Source: Dryococelus australis (taxonomy: Eukaryota; Arthropoda; Insecta; Phasmatodea; Phasmatidae). From it: 64,000 nt of DNA. The stretch spans positions 45,600,556 to 45,664,555 of the forward strand of contig CM057006.1 in the NCBI GenBank assembly GCA_029891345.1. The letters run 5' to 3'. Under the pieces are notes generated by a model. That model did not search any database, was not told the origin of the DNA, and worked only from the letters and a program-made list of their open reading frames with translations. Position numbers and translations under genes: made by a program. Shown here piece by piece: positions 24,101-36,520 of the stretch (its first letter is position 1; every line of letters begins with the position of its first letter).

Positions 24101-25640
24101 AGTAACGCATTATGCAATGCGAAATATGTTTTACAGCCCTCACGTGATTGGCACGAGGTAAGAAAGTGGCGCTTTAAGTTTGTAGTTGAGAAGGATTTTA
24201 GCCATATTGTTTCTACCAGGCAGGAAGCCAACCCTGTGGTTTTTGGCCTGGTAGGAATTTATATGATGATACTAATTTTCTAACAAGTACGCTATATTAA
24301 TACAGACTGCCCAATGGGGGCGAAGACGTGCGTAAGTTTGATATAAGAGGTAAGTCTGTACACACTTCCTACGCAATTATTTATTTAAATTCAAGTTGGA
24401 GCTACAGCGTAGTGTTAATTTGGTGCTGAATGAACTGTAATATGGTGTACCACAAGCCTGAGCACATGATTAGGGAAGATCCAACAGACACTGGCATTAA
24501 GAAGGATGCTTAACAAACCCAGCCTACGTGTTTTCTGCAAGATTCTGCTACATAATAATATTTTCAGTTGAATAATTTATTTTTCAACTGCAGAAGCAAC
24601 TTTGATATTTATTTAATTTACTAACAGAAATTTATTTGATGCATCAGACATTCCATCTTGGACACGAATTATCTGAGATGCTCAACGTTTGCCGGTGCTA
24701 GTTTCAGAAGACACATTTTAATGATTAAAATTTTTCAAGATTTTAGTAAACTTTTCAAGTAATTACATACATTTAAATTTAAAAGAGGTACCGTCACGAA
24801 AGAGGCTACATTTACTGTAAAGCCACACAAATAAAAACTCAATTTAAAGGTTACACTGAATGCCTAATGGTTTTAGCACAGAGCATTTATTCTTTAAAAT
24901 ACTGATGACAGAATTAAATATTTTCATTGAAATTAAATGTTACATTCTTTTTTAAGTGTGTGGATATTTTTATTTCTGTAGCTTGCTGTAGATTGGTTCT
25001 AATTTCTTCTCAGTGTTCATGTATGTTGTTTCCAGTCAACTGAGACCATATATGACTTTTAGTCTTTTGATGTATATTCATGGAAAGGCACATGTAAGTG
25101 GTTTTACATTACTGGAAAATAATTCCATCCTGTTGAGCCGGGCATGTACAAATTTCAAGACAGCACTCAGTATTAGGTATTGAAAAGCAGACTGGTACTA
25201 ACCAATCCTTCGTATTGTATTGTATTCTGCTCACGTGCACCTACACACAAATGCACACAAGCACACATACATGCACATGCGTGCGTGCACACACACACCA
25301 CCACCAGTTGTGCAGTACATCACAATTACATAGTACATTACATTAAAATTGCATTAAAAATAACTGTAGCAGCACAAAAGCTCAGCTTTACAACCTGATT
25401 CAAAGCAGATGCATAACCTAGACTATTAGATCACAAGATACAACATATATAAATACCACCTGCCTATGTTACCTTAAAATGAAATGATCCAAGTGATCCA
25501 CTAAATAACTGTGACATCACTTTATTTTCTGTACACTTAGTTTATCATTTTGTAATTACTGAGGTTTAATAGCAATTCATACCATGACCAGACAAAGAAT
25601 AATAAATGAATGAGTGAAATTATACTGGACGCTCAAAACC
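21133..25640. other. Intronic sequence, no recognisable gene
   Basis: About 4.5 kb, mostly AT-rich. Contains a strand-asymmetric purine/G-rich block (21845-22050), a CpG-richer block with ggccggccgg near 23470, and a perfect 9-bp-arm hairpin (24213-24254). Short frames at 22566, 23260 and 24053 are not supported by any motif. Confidence 0.45.
25241..25310. repeat. CA/TG-rich microsatellite
   Basis: cacacaa, atgcacac and gtgcacacac repeats. Confidence 0.8.
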
Positions 25641-27900
25641 TCCAGCATAAAGTAGATAGTCTGTTCTGCTCCCTATCTAGTGATGAATGCTTGAGACGGT
25701 GCTGTGGCAACATCGTTCTTAGTTTCGGTAACGACCGTAAGCGCACAGCGCCTCGAGGCATTCTCCATGGATACTTGGTATTCCCCCTCCTTCCTCCTTT
25801 CTATATATGGCTGTGCTCGCTTCCCCTTTTATCATTCTCTCCCTTCGTCGACCTGCGGCTACATCGCACAGCTACAAGCGACATGATTTTTGATGGCATT
25901 TAATTTAATTTGAGGTACAGCGCACCTGGGGTGTCTTGATATTGTCAGTGATAAAATTTGTAGCGGTGATTCATATTTATTTCAATATGTGTGCCGGCGA
26001 GAGGGAAGATAAGCAGTAAGTTGCAGATGCCAAGCATTTCTTTCAATACAGGGCAATTAGGGATGTAATTCAGTGTTTGCGTTGGTAGTATGTTTTTAAA
26101 GTTGTAGGCGTGCAGTAGCAATTGTATTTTCTAAATTATGTTTCGTGTGCACCTTTTAAAAGGTTTTTTTCGTTTAACTTCAACTTAGTTTGATGTGTTA
26201 GATAGCGTTTCACGAAACTAGCAGGTTTGGTGTAAACTGCTGCCCCATTTGGCCCTGCCCGGGAGATCTTTAATTTGCGTCGCAACGCAGTTCCACAGCT
26301 TATCCGTTTGTTTTTAAATATCTGTGTCGTCTATAACTTCTATGGCTGGATGTCTAGGAAGGGCTATAAATCAGTAGAAATCAGTAGTCGCCGTCTAGCT
26401 GATATATCAAATTTTATGGAAAGTTTTAATACTTTTTAAAGTGTGGTTTTATACGCGGCATGCCTTAAAGGGTCAAACTGGCTGCCACGCCATATACTTT
26501 ATTAATTGTAAAGTATAAATCTTGTGCCCTTTTAATAAAATTTGTCTTAGGGCTTTTTTCAGCACAAAACACCTAAATATTATATAGTCAAACTACAGTC
26601 TTGGCCTCTGCTTTGAGGGTAAAATCGGATGGCCATGAATTCAGTAGCGTAGTGTGGCTATATGTGGATCACCACGGTAAATTCTGTGGTATTTTGGAGA
26701 GGGGTTGGTAGTGCTGTAAATAATTTTTATATTTGCCTGTTTTATTGTATTTTAATACCGGTCACATTTACTCATGTGTGTTTTATATTTGTTCTTATGC
26801 TAATTTAAATTGCTATTGTAGTGCCAATTTGTAATGAAATACCGCCGTGTGGCGCGAGAGAGGCGAGGCCCATGATGTCAGCTGGTCTGCGCTTCTGGCT
26901 TGTTGCGCAGGTCAGGTGATCGCGGGCAGTCCGTTGTGTCGGCTGAGATGGCTGCATCAGGTTGTCTGAGGGAGTATGGTGCCACAGTTGGAAGAGGCAG
27001 CACCCGCGTCGGGTTGCGTGAGTAGTCGCTGGTGTGAGCTTGGGCCGCGAGGATGATTAAAAACTTAAACGGTGGGCCCGGGCGTGATACAGTGACAAGT
27101 ACGCTACGCCTGCGAGAAAATAATTGAGCCTAGGACTGCCTAGCACCCACCAAGTTGAGCCTATGTGAAAAAGACTGGCAGTAACACAAATTAAATGCAA
27201 TGCGTTAAATTCTCTGCTAGGTTTGTGACAGCACGCGGCACACATTTATCTGCGTTGGAAGACTGGCAGTAAACTCATGTTAGAGGACACGTAATTTTTT
27301 GTGTGGCATACAGCGGCGAACAAAGTTTCAGCTCATTGGATTTGCTAATGTGGTGACGGAAAGCTGTTAAACTTTCAAGGGCACTTGTGAATTTTTCATG
27401 TTCAGGTGAACTGCACTTTTTGAATTACATGTATGGTAACGGAAATACGTGATATAAATTTAACCTGATATATTGGATCGCATATCATTTGCATAAAGCA
27501 GGTCAAGCCCGTTGTCAGACTGGCTATATAAAATACATTTTGCCCGCTCGTTAGAGGAACCCGATAAAAGCTGTCGCACGGGTCAAGGCAGTTAATGTGC
27601 TTGACTCTCGTGATACTTTTCCGCATGTCACGTAAGAAGAAGAAAGTGGTGCTACGCTGAATGCGACCAGTGTGGTGATTACCGAGGAGCGTGCGTGATG
27701 GCGAGGAAGTGACCTGCATCAAGACGCCTGCCTAGGGCGAGTTGGGGGCCTGTATGACCAATCGTCACAGCAATAGGAGCAACGCGGCCACATCTGTTTT
27801 GTACGTCGCCGAGGTGGTGAGGTTTCTCATCGTGGTCTCCACGAAGACCCTCAGAAGGGGCCGCTGCACAGGTATTTATATATTACACCGTCCAGAGCCC
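25641..27900. other. GC- and CpG-richer block, unassigned
   Basis: Patches such as 25730-25870 and 26840-27060 are markedly richer in GC and CpG than the flanks. The first has a TATA-like tctatatatgg near 25800. No gene could be read across it and no terminal repeats were found. It may be an old LTR-type element, a promoter of an unannotated transcript, or unique sequence. Confidence 0.35.
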
Positions 27901-27908
27901 AGCTCGGC

Positions 27909-28277
27909 ATGAGAAAATTTCAACAACATGCAAATATTGAAATTATACTAAAATTGGTGAACTTGCCCCTTTTTCTACCCAGCTGTATTTTAAAAGTACC
28001 TTTAAGTATATTGTGTATGGATTTTACTGTCTTGTATTATGCGCTAAAAGACATTACTAAGGTTTTTTTTAGAGATTTAAGATCTTATAAATTTAATGCC
28101 AAAATATTCATGTCTAGTAAGACTGTCAAGGGCTGTGTAGCATATGATATCATTATAAATTTGAAGTGCGTTTGTAAACATACGTGTGTAATAACATTTA
28201 ACGTCAAGCAATCAGTAAATAGACCAAAAGAAATCCTGTTTGTTGAGAACATTATTTGCAGACCTCAATCACATTAA
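27909..28277 (+). CDS. Unrecognised 122-codon open frame
   Basis: Open from an ATG at 27909 to a stop at 28275. The product would be Cys-rich in its second half (GCVAYDIIINLKCVCKHTC) and hydrophobic in the first. I do not recognise it. It lies in a TPR intron on the opposite strand, just after a GC-richer block. In AT-rich DNA a frame of this length can arise by chance, so it is reported only as a candidate. Confidence 0.15.
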   Translation: MRKFQQHANIEIILKLVNLPLFLPSCILKVPLSILCMDFTVLYYALKDITKVFFRDLRSYKFNAKIFMSSKTVKGCVAYDIIINLKCVCKHTCVITFNVKQSVNRPKEILFVENIICRPQSH

Positions 28278-29143
28278 TTAATGGTGAATGCGCTGCTATT
28301 TAGATTATGTTTATCAACTCATATATTATAATTTTCTGTTGTTTTGAAAAAATCTAGAACATACTTTGTTTAATGCACCTGTGGTAAAATGTTTTATTTA
28401 CATGGCACGGTCATTTAAGAGTATTTGCTACCTGTGATAATTTTATAGCTGAAACTTGAATTGTGCAATTGAATGGGCTTCAAATTAATCTGCTTAAAGT
28501 GTCTTGCTGGTATTTAATTTATACTGGTCAGTACCGGCTTTTATCTTTTTGTGATTTATTCCCATTCCTTAGCTTGGTCTACACCATCACCTGCTCATGA
28601 AAACTAGATGTGTACATGCAGCCAGTATGCAAGGGGGAGTACTTAGAGGGCTATGTATTCTGATTATTCACTTCAAGGTTTTTAAGCTAGGGTACAATTA
28701 ATATAATGTGTTATTATTTTACAGTGATGGTTGTGTGTCGTAACATTGGATAAAGTGAGTTTCTTCTTTTGCTTTGTTTTTTTTTTAATGCTTCCTATGT
28801 TTAAGAATTATAGAGTTTTTAAAGTATTTACTTTCGTAATAATTTCACACTTTCCCTTAACCAATGCATGAATATATGTACACAGAACACATGCTTATAA
28901 ATATTACTGTAATACAGGAGACTGAAAAGGAGTATAATGCTAAGCCCTTACACCAAGTCAAATGGCAACTTTTATAATTACATATAGTGGAAGGATCCTT
29001 AGTTGGTAAAAAAAATAAACCTACACAGGACTTTCAAAAGTGTCTGATTAATCAACAATCCATAACATAAGTTTATAATTTTAGATAAAAACATGTTTCC
29101 TACTCATTACAGTGGATGAATAAAAAGTAATCACTATACTTAC
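28278..29143. other. Intronic sequence without recognisable gene
   Basis: AT-rich. Ends with the consensus donor gtaagt of the TPR exon at 29144 (minus strand). Confidence 0.5.
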
Positions 29144-29446
29144 AGCTTTGAGAGCTTCAATTTCTTTTTCGTGTTTCATAAAATTAGTATAATACTCTTT
29201 ACACTGGTTTTCCAACAGTGTTACTTGCTTCTTAAAGGTGTCTTTAGTGTCATTCAGACTTATGAAAGTCTCCTTAGCATGGTCAAGCTCAGCCCTCAAC
29301 ATGCTATTAATGCTCCTGATTTCACACATATCACTGCGTAATTTCTCTAGTTGTTTCTGAGATTCTTGTCGCTCTTTTCCAATTAAGTCAGCTTTCTCTT
29401 GAAGATCCTTTGCAAACAGTTCAGCTCTGGTCTTATCCCTTAACAG
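29144..29446 (-). CDS. Tpr: TPR (Megator) exon
   Basis: 303-nt exon, phase 0 to 0, 101 codons. Acceptor ttattttcag before 29446, consensus donor gtaagt after 29144. Coiled coil throughout: KQLEKLRSDMCEIRSINSML, then AELDHAKETF, then QVTLLENQCKEYY. The order LEKL-x-DM-x-EIRS-x-N-x-L-x-AELDHAKE parallels the vertebrate TPR stretch LEKLQEQVTDLRSQNTK followed by STQLDFASKRYE (recalled, not searched). This is the best single match to TPR in the window. Confidence 0.94.
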
Positions 29447-29488
29447 CTGAAAATAAAATAATTAATTAATATACTTCCAAACTACGTA

Positions 29489-29668
29489 CAGTCAACTTTC
29501 GTTTCTATGACTCTGGGATAGCGATCCTCTAAAAACAAAAACCCATTTTTGCATTTTTGGGGAACAGTGAAAAAATGCAATTAAAAAGGTTTTTCACATA
29601 ATGACCCCTCCGAAACAACGACCCTTCTCTTGTAAATCATGAAAGGTCTTGGAATCGAGAGTTGTCTG
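29489..29668. mobile_element. 180-bp pogo-type MITE
   Basis: Termini cagtcaactttcg (left) and cgagagttgtctg (right, inverted) with TA on both sides. Sits directly upstream of the TPR exon acceptor on the minus strand. Confidence 0.7.
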
Positions 29669-32600
29669 TAATACATAACCCTTCTAATAAAACAAAGGCA
29701 ATGAACATTAACCATTAAAAATCAGTTTCCCACACCTCGTGCAACAATCTCAGTTTAAACCATATGATGTTATGATGCCAGCTAACAGCCAACGGCACTA
29801 GAGCCCATTACAGTGCTCACCACACACGTGTCCATGCACGTGCGCAAAGAGGCCAATATTTTTGAACTCTCACATCAATAATATTTTGCAGTGTAAAACG
29901 TGTTTTGCAGGGTTTAATATATCTTGAAATATATTTTAAGTGTTTGTTGTTGTGAACATTTTTGGTTATGAAATTCAAACACTGAGATTAAGAACACTGA
30001 TATTCTGGCGTGAACGCCGTAATAAAGAGACACTGAATTAATATGAAAAATCCACAAGAAAATTATAAAAATGTAAAACATATTTAATTTTATTTGTGCA
30101 ACTTTCATTTTTTCAAAGTATAAATATTTTGCTTGGCGTGCATAGCAATTCCACTGATGTGAACCCCGCAGACAGCCATGGTAAGTCCGTGCGACACTTG
30201 CCTATGGACAGTCTGTCGTAGGGAGCAGGCGAGGTAAGACACTGTCACATGCGCACTACAACTTTTGTTCACTTATAGTCCTTTTTTCCACAGTCAATTT
30301 AGTTTACCGGTCAACCTTTGCTTGTGTACATTTTGACAGACATTTCCCCAGCATTATGCTTCCGCTTAGATAATTTATTTCGCCCTTGTGGTATTTTTCA
30401 AACTTAATAGAGGAGAGAGGAGAAAGATGTCGGAGAGGTCACGCGACCTGCGCAACTTGAATCAGGTGCCATCTGCATATGTTTATGGTGTTCCAGTGTA
30501 ATTTCTGTATTACTGTTACGTGCAATTTTAAGGGTTTTGTTTTTGTGTGTGTATTTTAAGGGAATTTTCATGTTTGAATATTTTACGGCAATTTCATGTA
30601 CAACCGCGTGGCTAACCTATGCCAAGTCTATAACTGCGCCATCCATGCAGTTTATTTGCATAAAGTCATGTGCGCTACAATTTATTTCAGGGTTCTATGT
30701 ATGTTTAATTCAGGGTCCAATGTATTTTTCTTGTAATTTATGCCTTTCGTGCTTGACCACGCGGTCATGTTAATGTTAGATTTTACCATCATCAGGCATG
30801 CTACACACCTGCAATCACTTAAATCGTAAAGAGGATAATTTTCTCTCTGAGAATCACATGTTGTCTGAACGTAATTTGCCGTTTTCAAGAAGAAATATTG
30901 AAATTTCATCAGCACCATGTGGTCCACTACGAACATTATACAGCGGCATCTGCGCCACCTAAGTTTGTTTTCACACAAGCGTGTCTTTATTGTGAATACT
31001 CATCTCATGCCCCATCATCTTTTAAGGTTCTTTATGTATTTTGGGTAATTTTGTAATTTGTGTACGGTGCAATTACTTCCGCCATAGAAGGCTCTGTGTA
31101 TAGGCGGTCACCACACTACCCACGTGTTGGCGGGCGAGCCCAGACGAGTTTGCGTTAGCGATGCCAAGTAGTCACACATGTTAAAATGTTGTTCATCAAG
31201 GGTTTCATTTGTAATTCACAGTGTCCTGCCTTCAAGAAAAAACAGTCAATTCACCCTAGCAGCTGTTGGCCCTCTTCCCTTGTAAAGGCTGTGCTTTCAT
31301 GCATCTCGGTAAAATCACCCATTTAGGCGTGCCCTAGATTAATTGCGGAATGGGAAGTACCCAAGCGGAATTGGCTAGTCATGACCGACATAATCATAAT
31401 TTCATTGACACTTTGATGTGTACGCATAGTAACAATAAAAGCAAGCATCAGTAACCTACCTCTTTTATTCAGTAGTGACAGTGTCCTAGCCACATGTACT
31501 TTATCAAGTGATTATTTTCAAAGTGATGTTAAGTAAAATATTAGTATTGCCAACGTGTTTGTAAGTACGCACGAGTGAGACGGACACACAGAACCCACAG
31601 CATCCCTGAGAACCCTGAGTGTCAGTAGTGCGGTGATTGGGAAGCACCGCTGGCCCCCATATTACCAATAAGTATTTGTGTCATCGTTCGTCTCGTGTCT
31701 CACCCGACGGCATCAGTTACTGCAATAAGTGATGGATGAGCGGTTTTACGTTCAGACAAAATGTGCTGAACACCTAAACCATCATTCAAACCATGTACAA
31801 TACTAGTGGGCTTCACTCTTGACCTGAAAACTCCAGCAATACTGCCTCAGCACCAACGTCCTTTTTCAATTTACATAAATACCAAAAAAAAAAATGCTCA
31901 CATTCACAAAAAGTGGAATAAATAAAGAAATAAATACAACCAACTAAACATACCTTGCACACAGGACATACATTATTACAAAGTAGCACTTTCTGGTGTA
32001 AAATCTAAGTTGAACATTAGAACTCATTCTGCTGCCCACCTCTTTCTTGGAAAACAGAATGTCTCCAATCAGTTGCTAGTGCTCTATTTCGCAAAATGCC
32101 AATACATTTTTGAGCTTGTAGATGTTTTGTGTAAGTAGTTGCTGTTTGTTCATGCATCCATTTTCAGATTATATACAAACAACATAGAGCAATTATCATT
32201 TCAATATGAAACCATTGATAAACATGTGAGAGCTGGTTGGTAAATATTTTACATTAAATAAAATGTAGCCTTTTCGTACATGGCAGACAGACCAATGATT
32301 AAATAAACATATCAAAGCAGAGCTACAGTCAGTTTTACAACAGACAGAACAATGATCATGTAAACACAATAAAAGCAGATCCATGTTAGTCTCACTAACT
32401 TGTTTTGTGATGATTGTGATACAGGTTCATATCATGGTTCTACTAAACAGAGATGTAAACTGCTATTTACATTTAGTTACCAAACAAATCAGAGCTTTTA
32501 TTAAAAACAATAAGATGCAAACTTTACAATGTTTTTATGGTATTAAAACTCAACCAAAGAAAGTGTATTAAACTTTTAAAAGAAGAATTTATGCATAATC

Positions 32601-34090
32601 CATTCACAGTTACTTCACACTTTTCTGAAGCCCTGCTTAAGTTGTACTCCCGGGATATTCCTCCCCCTCATGCAAACTAAGCTTAACTAAGTATAGAAAA
32701 TTACACCAAAGGACAATGCACCAAATTTGTGCGCACTCACTTGTAACAATATTCTGCATGAGAACTATTTCTTACTACGCACTACCAACACACATGTTTT
32801 CTCACTGTTTTTATTCATATTTATTATAAAAGAAATATTATAATTTATAAATAAAATATTTTTGAAACATTTCAACAAAAAAAAAAAAAACTTTTATGTA
32901 AACAGAGGTATAAAACGGTTGTGAAACATGGCGTATTTGGGAAATAACTAAACACGTCAGACACTGTGTGATTGTTCAAGGTTTGATTTAAAATGTGTGA
33001 CGAAACCACGAAGAGACTATAATAAGGAGCTAACCGAGAGTTTGAGCTGTGTGTTTTCGTCCTCCCAATGTCCAAGAATGTTTATATTCCCAACACAACA
33101 CAGTACTACAGTTTTACAACTGTTCAAGTGCCCAAAATTTTTTCTGTGTTTTTAAGACATTTTATTGAACAATATTAATAAAAATGCCAAATAATTTCAG
33201 AAATACATTTTGTACAAAACAAATTATAAAAAGTTATACGAGAACAATGATTTCAGCGAAAGTGTTTCTTTGACTTAGGAACACCGTAAATAAATTTCTT
33301 GGAAGTCTTGACATTTTGTTCGGCTGTGGTTAAGGTTTAACTTCTAATTATTATTCAATTAAATTTTATTTTAAAACTTAAAATAAAATTATGGTTGAAC
33401 CCTTTCAAAAATTTCCATGAAATGTCTTTATCTTGTCCCAATGACATCAACAATTTACTTAAACTATAGCCAAATATGCTAACTATGCAAAATTTTGAAA
33501 ATTGTATTGCAAAATATATAAATTAGAAATTCATATAACCTGGGTAATTCACTTTTGTAAATTAATTTTCCTGGTTCTTTATACTTTCATCAGCTTACTA
33601 TTTGATGTAATACCACAGAATCATAAAATACCCTGAAAATATAGTCATCTTTGGCACATGAACATCCTTTTAAGACTCAAACTAACTTGTAAGTAAAAAA
33701 ATTAAAACATTTGTATATCATGTCGTCATATACCTCATTAAAGTTCTAATTTTTTCCTCATTAAGTCCCAGATATTTTTATTGTGTGTTGTCCACATCAG
33801 GCTTAGAATACCATAGTCTAACACATAAAATATTTTTCATATGAAATTGTGGTTATTTTTTTTTTTTAATTAATAAATGTTTCAAAACTCGAACCTTATT
33901 CTCAAGTGGTTTTAAACATATACACCAAAGAGATATAAAAAAAAAAACCATAGAATCCTGGCAGGGCTCACGAAAGTGGTTAATTATCTGTGAGCAGCCT
34001 ATAATAACACATCACCCATTTTTCCTGTTGAGATCAGCTATAAGTAAGCCAAAAGCATTGCACCACACAGGCAATGTTGTCAACAATACA
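29669..34090. other. Intronic sequence, no recognisable gene
   Basis: About 4.4 kb. Contains GC-richer patches at 30150-30240 and 31080-31160, a diverged left end of the ggctgttcac MITE family at about 32592 (attcacagttacttcacac, then agccctgcttaag) and a matching worn right end at about 33965-34005 (gagcagcctataata). These may bound one old interrupted copy. Short A runs occur near 32878 and 33941. Confidence 0.4.
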
Positions 34091-35480
34091 CTGTCGGACA
34101 ATAAAAGTAGCGCACTACGAAAAACCAAACAACAACCACAACATAATTTGAATAGCAAGAGTATGGACTGCTATGCACATTATTCCATGTTGGTGAATAT
34201 ACATTTGACCATACACCCAGCAGTGGTGTTGCAAGCCCCGACCAGAAGTCGCAAATACTGGCATGCAGTCGAAGCCACACTGACACAAAAACACCAGATA
34301 GTATAATGTAAGTGTACAGAGTGAAGAACACCAGGAAGATGCTAAAGAAATCGCTTTATGCAACTGATGGACTTTGAGAGAGGAATCATAATTGGGTCAA
34401 AAATCATAGAATGGTCTTATAGCCATATAGCCCACCACGTGGATCATTCGGACCATACTGTCCAATGCTGTTGGGAGCAGTGGGTACATGAAGGCACATA
34501 CACGAGAGGAGGACCAGCTCAGGATAGACTAGATTGGTAGTCAATCAATAGGATTGACGAATTGTGTGCCAGGCATGAAGGGATCCTATGGCGATCCGGT
34601 CCACGATACTGGCCAACGTTGGAGCTCCGGTATGCTCACAAACCATTCCCAGATGCCTTGCCAAGGCAAATCTGCGATCCCGGTGCCCATTACGTGTGCT
34701 GTCATTTACTCTGCAACCACGGTGGCTCTGTTTACAGTGGTGCCAGGCCAGAGTAATGTTGACTGCCAAAGACTGGCAATGTGTAGTGTGTGTGATGAGT
34801 GCCACTTTGTTATGGGGACCGATGACCATCGTGCCAGGGTGTGGAGGACCCCTGGTGAACACCACAATACCAATCTTGTTGTCGAGAGCACCGATTCCCC
34901 TCGGAAGGCATTATGGTCTGGGAAGCCTTGGCCTACGGTTACCAATCCCCTCCCATCGTGTTATGGATCATCCACAGTCCAGCAGTATGTGGACGAGGTA
35001 CTACAACCCCATCTGCTTCAATTTATGGCCAGGATTCTAGGTGCAATACTCCAGAAGGATAATACCTGACCACACATGGCATGAGTCACCAAGGACTGCC
35101 TTCGTCAACAACCATGGCCTGACTGTTGTCCTGACATGTCCCCGAATGAGCACGTGTGGGACCAATTGAAATGCCAGGAGCCGCAGTGCCACAGTATCCG
35201 GGATTTGGAACACACCGTCCAACAATTGCAGGTCTTTCTGCCTCAGGACAATGTTATGCATTTGCTAGACTCCACGCCAAACCATGTTGCAACATGTATC
35301 ATAGTGCAAAGGGGTTCGACACACCAATTAAGATAACTGGAAGGTGTACCACAGTTCCATGTGTAATTGTCCTGTGCTCTTTTAACACTTGATTGATTAA
35401 TTTTTCTTTTGAACTGAGAAAGGCTTTTGAACTGTTCAAAAGATTGGAAACCCACAGAATGGGGTGTGGACACTTAAATA
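34091..35480 (+). mobile_element. Tc1-like transposon, second copy
   Basis: Left terminus ctgtcggacaataaaagtag at 34091, inverted relative to the right terminus of the 20-kb copy. It retains the central DDE region that the other copy lacks. The right terminus could not be placed exactly. Confidence 0.75.
34358..35336 (+). pseudogene. Broken Tc1-like transposase
   Basis: The helix-turn-helix region begins at about 34358. Further along, DDHRARVWRTPGEHH (the second catalytic-Asp neighbourhood) is in one frame, and SPNEHVWDQLKCQ with DSTPNHVATCI (the C-terminus) in another. At least two frame changes and a stop at 34538 inactivate it. The transposase would have catalysed cut-and-paste at TA. Confidence 0.8.
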
Positions 35481-36019
35481 TATCTCTCCTGATGTTAATG
35501 ATAAGTTCATTTTATATGGTGACACTATGGCATTATTACATGTACAACCATGGTAACAGTAAAATGTAAGCTAAAATTAATTTTAAGAAAAATTTATCAA
35601 CATAAACTATTTTATTGACTGAGTTGTTAAATTCATTTTCATACAAAGAACACTACATCTGGTACATTACTTGCCTTTATTAGTTCCATAATTTAGTTAT
35701 TTATAATTTGTCTAGAGGGTGGGCATGTCCTCCCTCCCCATAGCATTATCACATTATGAACAATTAATTACATTATACAAAAAAGTGATAACACACTTCA
35801 GATGCATTAATATAGTATCCTTAGACATTATCAAATGTAACTTACAATTGCTAAAAAGGCAACTTTTATAGTAAATATTAAATATATAGTATGCAACCTG
35901 ATATATCCTACACATTAAACAAGCATTAAGTTTCAACAAAACTTATGATAGACACAACTAGGCCATTCATGTAACTAGTAACATGCATTATCACTAAACA
36001 AAAAAATGTCATTTCTTAC
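35481..36019. other. Intronic sequence without recognisable gene
   Basis: AT-rich. Ends with the donor gtaaga of the TPR exon. Confidence 0.5.
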
Positions 36020-36232
36020 ATTTTCAACATCATGGAATGTCAAATCTGTTTGTACAGCAATTGTACTTTCAGGTATGAAAAAAGGGATGTCACCAAATTG
36101 TTTATCCAACTTTTTTTTATACAAGTTTTGATACACCTTCAACTGCTGGCGAAGATTATTATTAGTATCCTTGTACTCATCAATTGCAAGCTCTAGTTGG
36201 TGATACTTTTCTCGATGTGTTAGTAGACTTCT
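36020..36232 (-). CDS. Tpr: TPR (Megator) exon
   Basis: 213-nt exon, phase 0 to 0, 71 codons. Acceptor gttttcag before 36232, donor gtaaga after 36020. The first half is coiled coil (HREKYHQLELAIDEYK, then LRQQLKVYQNLYKKKL). The second half is a Pro/Thr-containing linker (GDIPFFIPESTIAVQTDL). This fits TPR, where the coiled coil around the RQRDMYRILL segment is followed by a non-helical linker before the next coil. The exon is about 90 bp from a TA palindrome and about 290 bp from a mariner-type element. Confidence 0.9.
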
Positions 36233-36326
36233 CTGAAAACAAACATATTTATGTATTATTTTCACAATCACAAAAATAAATTTACACACAAAAATGTTGT
36301 TATATGGCATTACAAGAATATACAAG

Positions 36327-36402
36327 ACATAGTCTAAAACATCACATATATATATATATATATATGATGTTTTAGACTATGTATATATATGATGTTTTAG
36401 AC

Positions 36403-36491
<89 letters not shown>

Positions 36492-36504
36492 TTTTAGACT
36501 ATGT
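36327..36504. repeat. (TA)n tract with inverted and direct 18-bp arms
   Basis: acatagtctaaaacatca at 36327-36344 is the exact complement of tgatgttttagactatgt at 36365-36382, 36390-36407 and 36487-36504. The arms are separated by TA runs, the longest about 75 bp. A 15-bp direct repeat (cattacaagaatata) lies at 36308 and again at 36505. Confidence 0.92.
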
Positions 36505-36520
36505 CATTACAAGAATATAT

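Noticed and set aside
34554..35069. 171-codon plus-strand frame
   Set aside because: Only the part with DDHRARVWRTPGEHH is the true transposase frame; the rest is a shadow of the decayed Tc1 gene, so it is covered by the pseudogene call.
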